A stretch of 64,000 bases of DNA, taken from positions 1,240,001 through 1,304,000 of the forward strand of contig NZ_CP069355.1 of the NCBI RefSeq assembly GCF_016864375.1, written 5' to 3'. The position numbers and the translations under genes are program-made. This DNA comes from Microvirga sp. VF16 (GTDB taxonomy: Bacteria > Pseudomonadota > Alphaproteobacteria > Rhizobiales > Beijerinckiaceae). Shown one piece after another: positions 60,946-64,000 of the stretch (position 1 is the stretch's first letter; each line of letters starts with the position of its first letter). The notes beneath the pieces were generated by a model. It saw only the letters and a list, made by a program, of their open reading frames with translations, was not told the origin of the DNA and did no database searches.

Positions 60946-61794
60946 ATGAACCCTGTCGTCATCGCCGTTGCCATCACCGGCTCGGTGCCGCGCAAGAAGG
61001 ACAACCCGGCGGTGCCGATCCTGCCGTCCGAGCAGGTCGCGAGCACGCGTGAGGCTTTCGAGGCCGGAGCGACGCTCGTGCACATCCATGTGCGCAATGA
61101 CGACGAGACCTCCTCGTCCGACCCGGAACGCTTCCGGCAGGTGCAGGAGGGCGTGCGGCGGCTCTGCCCCGGCATGATCATCCAGTTCTCCACCGGCGGA
61201 CGCGGGCGTGATCCGTCTCAGCGCAGCAGCGCTCTGTATCTCAAGCCAGACATGGCCTCGCTCTCGACCGGCTCGGTCAACTTCCCGACCATCGTGTACG
61301 AGAACCACACCACTCTCGTGGAGGAGATGGCCGGCAAGATGAAAGAGTTCGGCGTCAGGCCGGAGATCGAGATCTTTGATCTCTCGCATCTGCACGGGGC
61401 GCGCCGCCTCGCCGATCAGGGGCTCCTCGACGAGCGCCCGCATATTCAGTTCGTCATGGGGGTGCAGTATGCGCTGCCGGCGGAGGAGCGGCTGCTCGAT
61501 ACCCTACTCACGGAAGCCAAGCACCTGTTTCCAACCTGCACCTGGACGGCAGCCGGGATCGGCCGGCATCAGGCGCCGGTGATGGAATGGGCACTGGCCC
61601 GCGGGGCCGACGCGGTCCGCACTGGGCTGGAGGACAACATCCGGGTCACAAAGGAGCGGCTGGCAGCGTCGAACGCCGAGCTGGTGTCCTTGGCAGCCGA
61701 TGCGGTGCGCCGTCACGGTCGGCGTGTGGCAACGGCTGACGAGGCCCGCGCGCTTCTTGGGCTCAAGTCCGCCCAGGGCACACAGGCTGCCTGA
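60946..61794 (+). CDS. Beta-keto acid cleavage enzyme (BKACE, DUF849)
   Basis: 282 residues. Family signatures: VIAVAITGSVPRKKDNPAVP, EAGATLVHIHVRNDD (metal His pair), IIQFSTGGRGR, EIFDLSHL, FVMGVQYALP and TWTAAGIGRHQ. BKACE enzymes cleave a beta-keto acid with acetyl-CoA to acetoacetate and a new CoA ester. With 3-oxoadipate the products would be acetoacetate and succinyl-CoA, bypassing thiolase. Its place between pcaG and pcaDC supports 3-oxoadipate as substrate. Start ATG 60946 is 22 bp after pcaG. Confidence 0.9.
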   Translation: MNPVVIAVAITGSVPRKKDNPAVPILPSEQVASTREAFEAGATLVHIHVRNDDETSSSDPERFRQVQEGVRRLCPGMIIQFSTGGRGRDPSQRSSALYLKPDMASLSTGSVNFPTIVYENHTTLVEEMAGKMKEFGVRPEIEIFDLSHLHGARRLADQGLLDERPHIQFVMGVQYALPAEERLLDTLLTEAKHLFPTCTWTAAGIGRHQAPVMEWALARGADAVRTGLEDNIRVTKERLAASNAELVSLAADAVRRHGRRVATADEARALLGLKSAQGTQAA

Positions 61795-61831
61795 TCAAAC
61801 TCCCTAGCTCTCTGTTGATCGGATGTGACTG

Positions 61832-63031
61832 ATGCCCTTGCTCAAAGTGAACGGTGTCGAAATCTTCCACGAGCTGAGCGGACCGACCGGTGCACCGGTT
61901 GTCATCTTCTCAAACTCGCTCGGCACAACGTTGTCCATGTGGGATGGGGTCGTTCCGGCTCTGCGCGGGCGCTACCGCGTTCTGCGTTACGACACGCGCG
62001 GTCATGGTCGGTCTCAGGTCGTGGATGCTCCCATCACGATCGATGATCTGGCCGCTGACCTTCGTGGGCTTCTGGACGGCCTCGAAATCGCGAGCGCCCA
62101 TGTGGTTGGGCTGTCACTGGGCGGCATGACAGCTCAGATGCTGGCAAGCCGCTATCCGGATCGCGTGGCCGGCCTGACCCTGATGGCCACCGCCGCCTAC
62201 ATGCCGAGCCAGCAATCGTGGGACGAGCGGGCCTCCCTAGTGCGGGCTCAAGGGACAGGCGTGATCGTCGAGGCCACAATGGGCCGCTGGTTCACACCGG
62301 ATTACCCTGCGCAAGCGCCGGAGCGGGTTTCTCCCGGGCGCGAAGCCTTCATCAGTATCGACCCGGCGGGTTACGCAGTCTGCTGCAACGCCATCGGACG
62401 CATGGATCTCAGATCCATCATTGGTCAGATCCAAGCCCCGACGCTCGTGATTGCAGGAGCCGATGATCCCGCTACGCCTGTGGCCATGGCGGAGGAAATT
62501 CGCTCCACAATCCCCAATGCCGAGATGATTGTCCTTCCTCGCGCTGCCCACCTGCTGGCGGTCGAACAGGCCGGAAAGGTGGGTGCCTATCTGGTCTCGT
62601 TCCTGGACCGCCATCGTCAGCTTGGCAGCGATTCCGCACCCGGCGCAGTGCCGTTCGACGTCGGGGTTCTGAACCGCAAGAGTGTGCTGGGCGAGGAGCA
62701 CGTGGAGCGATCATTAGCGAGGGCCGGAGCCTTTGCCCAGCCCTGGCAGGACTTCATCACCCGAACCGCCTGGGGCGAGGTATGGGGCGACCCGCGCCTG
62801 CCTTGGAAGACCCGCTCTCTGGTGACGCTGGCCATGATGGTGGCCCTGCACCGGGAGGAGGAGTTCAAGCTGCATGTCAGGCCCGCGCTGAAGAATGGAG
62901 TGACGGTGGGCGAGCTGCAGGCGCTTCTGCTGCAGAGCGCGATCTACGCCGGGGTTCCGGCCGCAAACGCGGCATTCCGCTGGGTCAGAGATGTGCTTGG
63001 CGAGGAACTGGATAAAGACAGATCGAGCTAA
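61832..63031 (+). CDS. pcaL: Fused 3-oxoadipate enol-lactonase/4-carboxymuconolactone decarboxylase (PcaDC)
   Basis: 399 residues. Residues 1-260 are an alpha/beta hydrolase (PcaD): VGLSLGGM with nucleophile Ser95, IAGADDPATP acid near 211 and His240. Residues about 275-399 are PcaC: NRKSVLGEEHVERSLARAG, FQDFITRTAWGEVWGDPRLPWKTRSLVTLAM in its usual layout and HVRPALKNGVTVGEL. The fusion performs decarboxylation and lactone hydrolysis to 3-oxoadipate. A pcaB gene is not seen in the window and must lie elsewhere or beyond the end. Confidence 0.93.
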   Translation: MPLLKVNGVEIFHELSGPTGAPVVIFSNSLGTTLSMWDGVVPALRGRYRVLRYDTRGHGRSQVVDAPITIDDLAADLRGLLDGLEIASAHVVGLSLGGMTAQMLASRYPDRVAGLTLMATAAYMPSQQSWDERASLVRAQGTGVIVEATMGRWFTPDYPAQAPERVSPGREAFISIDPAGYAVCCNAIGRMDLRSIIGQIQAPTLVIAGADDPATPVAMAEEIRSTIPNAEMIVLPRAAHLLAVEQAGKVGAYLVSFLDRHRQLGSDSAPGAVPFDVGVLNRKSVLGEEHVERSLARAGAFAQPWQDFITRTAWGEVWGDPRLPWKTRSLVTLAMMVALHREEEFKLHVRPALKNGVTVGELQALLLQSAIYAGVPAANAAFRWVRDVLGEELDKDRSS

Positions 63032-63045
63032 GGTAAGGCAGTGCA

Positions 63046-63780
63046 ATGAATAAGGTTTACAGCGATGCGCGGGCAGCGCTGGCCGGCGCGGTCAAGGATG
63101 GCATGGCCATCATGGCCGGCGGTTTCGGCCTGTGCGGCATTCCGGAGACGCTGATCGAGGCGATCCGTGATTCGGGGGCGAAGGACCTGACCTTCATCTC
63201 CAACAATGCCGGCGTCGACGGCATCGGCCTCGGCCGTCTGCTGGAAACCCGCCAGATCCGCAAGATGATCAGTTCTTATGTGGGCGAGAACAAACTGTTT
63301 GCCCAGCAATATCTCTCCGGCGAGCTGGAGCTGGAATTCAACCCGCAAGGCACGCTGGCCGAGCGCATCCGCGCTGGCGGTGCCGGCATCCCGGCCTTCT
63401 ACACCAAGACCGGCGTCGGCACGCTGATTGCCGAGGGCAAGGAGGTCCGTGTGTTCAATGGCGAGCCATACGTCATGGAGACCGGCCTGTTCGCCGACAT
63501 CTCCATCGTGCACGCCTTCAAGGGCGACACCGAGGGCAACCTCGTCTACCGCAAGACCGCTCGCAACTTTAACCCGATGATGGCGACCGCCTCGCGGCTG
63601 ACCATCGCCGAGGTCGAGCATCTGGTCGAAGCCGGCACGATCGACCCGGATGGCATCCACACGCCGGGCATCTTCGTCAAACGCATGGTGCATGTGCCGA
63701 ACCCGGTCAAACACATCGAGCAACGCACGACCCGCAAGCGCGCTCAAGGAGCGCCTGCCGGAGCAGGGGAGGAAGTCTGA
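63046..63780 (+). CDS. pcaI: 3-oxoadipate (or acetoacetate) CoA-transferase subunit A
   Basis: 244 residues. Subunit A features: DGMAIMAGGFGLCGIPETLIEAI, FISNNAGVDGIGLG, SYVGENKLFAQQYLSGELELEFNPQGTLAERIRAGGAGIPAFYT spread over the usual block. It moves CoA from succinyl-CoA to a keto acid. With BKACE nearby the acceptor could be acetoacetate instead of 3-oxoadipate. It overlaps pcaJ by TGATG. Confidence 0.92.
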   Translation: MNKVYSDARAALAGAVKDGMAIMAGGFGLCGIPETLIEAIRDSGAKDLTFISNNAGVDGIGLGRLLETRQIRKMISSYVGENKLFAQQYLSGELELEFNPQGTLAERIRAGGAGIPAFYTKTGVGTLIAEGKEVRVFNGEPYVMETGLFADISIVHAFKGDTEGNLVYRKTARNFNPMMATASRLTIAEVEHLVEAGTIDPDGIHTPGIFVKRMVHVPNPVKHIEQRTTRKRAQGAPAGAGEEV

Positions 63781-64000
63781 TGGCCTGGACCCGTGACCAG
63801 ATGGCCGCCCGCGCGGCCAAGGAGCTGCGCGACGGCTTCTACGTCAATCTCGGCATCGGCATTCCGACGCTGGTGTCGAACTACATCCCGAAGGGCATGC
63901 GTGTGCAGCTGCAGTCGGAGAACGGCATGCTCGGCATGGGCCCATTTCCTTACGAGGGCGAGGAGGACGCGGACCTGATCAATGCCGGCAAGCAGACGAT
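63780..64000 (+). CDS. pcaJ: 3-oxoadipate (or acetoacetate) CoA-transferase subunit B, N-terminal part (cut by window)
   Basis: The first 73 residues from ATG 63780: an Ala/Arg-rich start, then DGFYVNLGIGIPTLVSNYIP and the SENGMLGMGPFP block, which holds the catalytic Glu of CoA-transferase B subunits. It continues beyond the window. Coupled to pcaI by TGATG. Confidence 0.92.
   Translation, partial: MAWTRDQMAARAAKELRDGFYVNLGIGIPTLVSNYIPKGMRVQLQSENGMLGMGPFPYEGEEDADLINAGKQT

Overview
The window is GC-rich DNA, most likely from an alphaproteobacterium of the order Hyphomicrobiales (the Rhizobium, Bosea, Methylobacterium and Microvirga type). Support comes from the gene content: a C-P lyase operon containing a DUF1045 gene, a vicibactin-like hydroxamate siderophore locus with FecI/FecR, a DUF6894 protein, a fused pcaDC gene, a BKACE gene inside a pca cluster, and many IS630, IS5 and ISL3 remnants. 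No rRNA, tRNA or CRISPR array was seen.

Layout. (1) 1-2850: a Mur-ligase-like gene and a SAM methyltransferase, preceded by a decayed partial duplicate of the pair. (2) 2994-9811: phosphonate degradation genes phnG-H-I-J-M-K-L, a 2H-phosphoesterase-like DUF1045 gene and a doubly deleted phnN. (3) 9714-13240, minus strand: a cobalamin riboswitch, a BtuFCD-type ABC importer and a truncated methyltransferase. (4) 13674-27641: a hydroxamate siderophore locus. It has MbtH, a one-module NRPS, a phosphopantetheinyl transferase, an acyltransferase, ornithine hydroxylase, a MATE exporter, fhuF with an in-frame stop, fhuB, fhuD, a FecR fragment and FecI. No FhuC ATPase and no intact TonB receptor are present. 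(5) 27.6-39.1 kb: small and hypothetical genes, IHF-alpha, PilZ, two c-di-GMP enzymes, folE and a QueD-like gene, an efflux gene with an in-frame stop, and transposase relics.

(6) 39.1-45.7 kb: a TetR gene beside a perfect 22-bp palindrome, divergent from an operon for a phosphodiesterase, a Ugp/Mal-type ABC importer and a tyrosine-phosphatase-like enzyme. This suggests uptake and hydrolysis of an organophosphate diester. (7) 45.8-49.0 kb: a XerD remnant, an IS630-family element with a probable -1 frameshift site, and an abutting IS5-family element that holds two identical tandem transposase units within one pair of terminal repeats. (8) 50.0-64.0 kb: a LacI regulator with an adjacent operator-like palindrome, then SDR dehydrogenase, ABC importer, TIM-barrel isomerase/dehydratase-like protein, FAD desaturase-like enzyme, a small hypothetical, pcaH, pcaG, BKACE, fused pcaDC, pcaI and pcaJ (cut by the window end). 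Read together this looks like import of an alicyclic hydroxy-acid, its conversion to protocatechuate, and a beta-ketoadipate lower pathway in which BKACE may replace the thiolase.

A recurrent theme is loss of function: phnN, a methyltransferase, fhuF, fecR, a TonB-receptor-like leader, a PACE-type efflux gene, xerD and several transposases are all broken. The most novel-looking units are region 8, region 6, the Mur-ligase/methyltransferase pair beside the phn operon, and the reduced siderophore locus.
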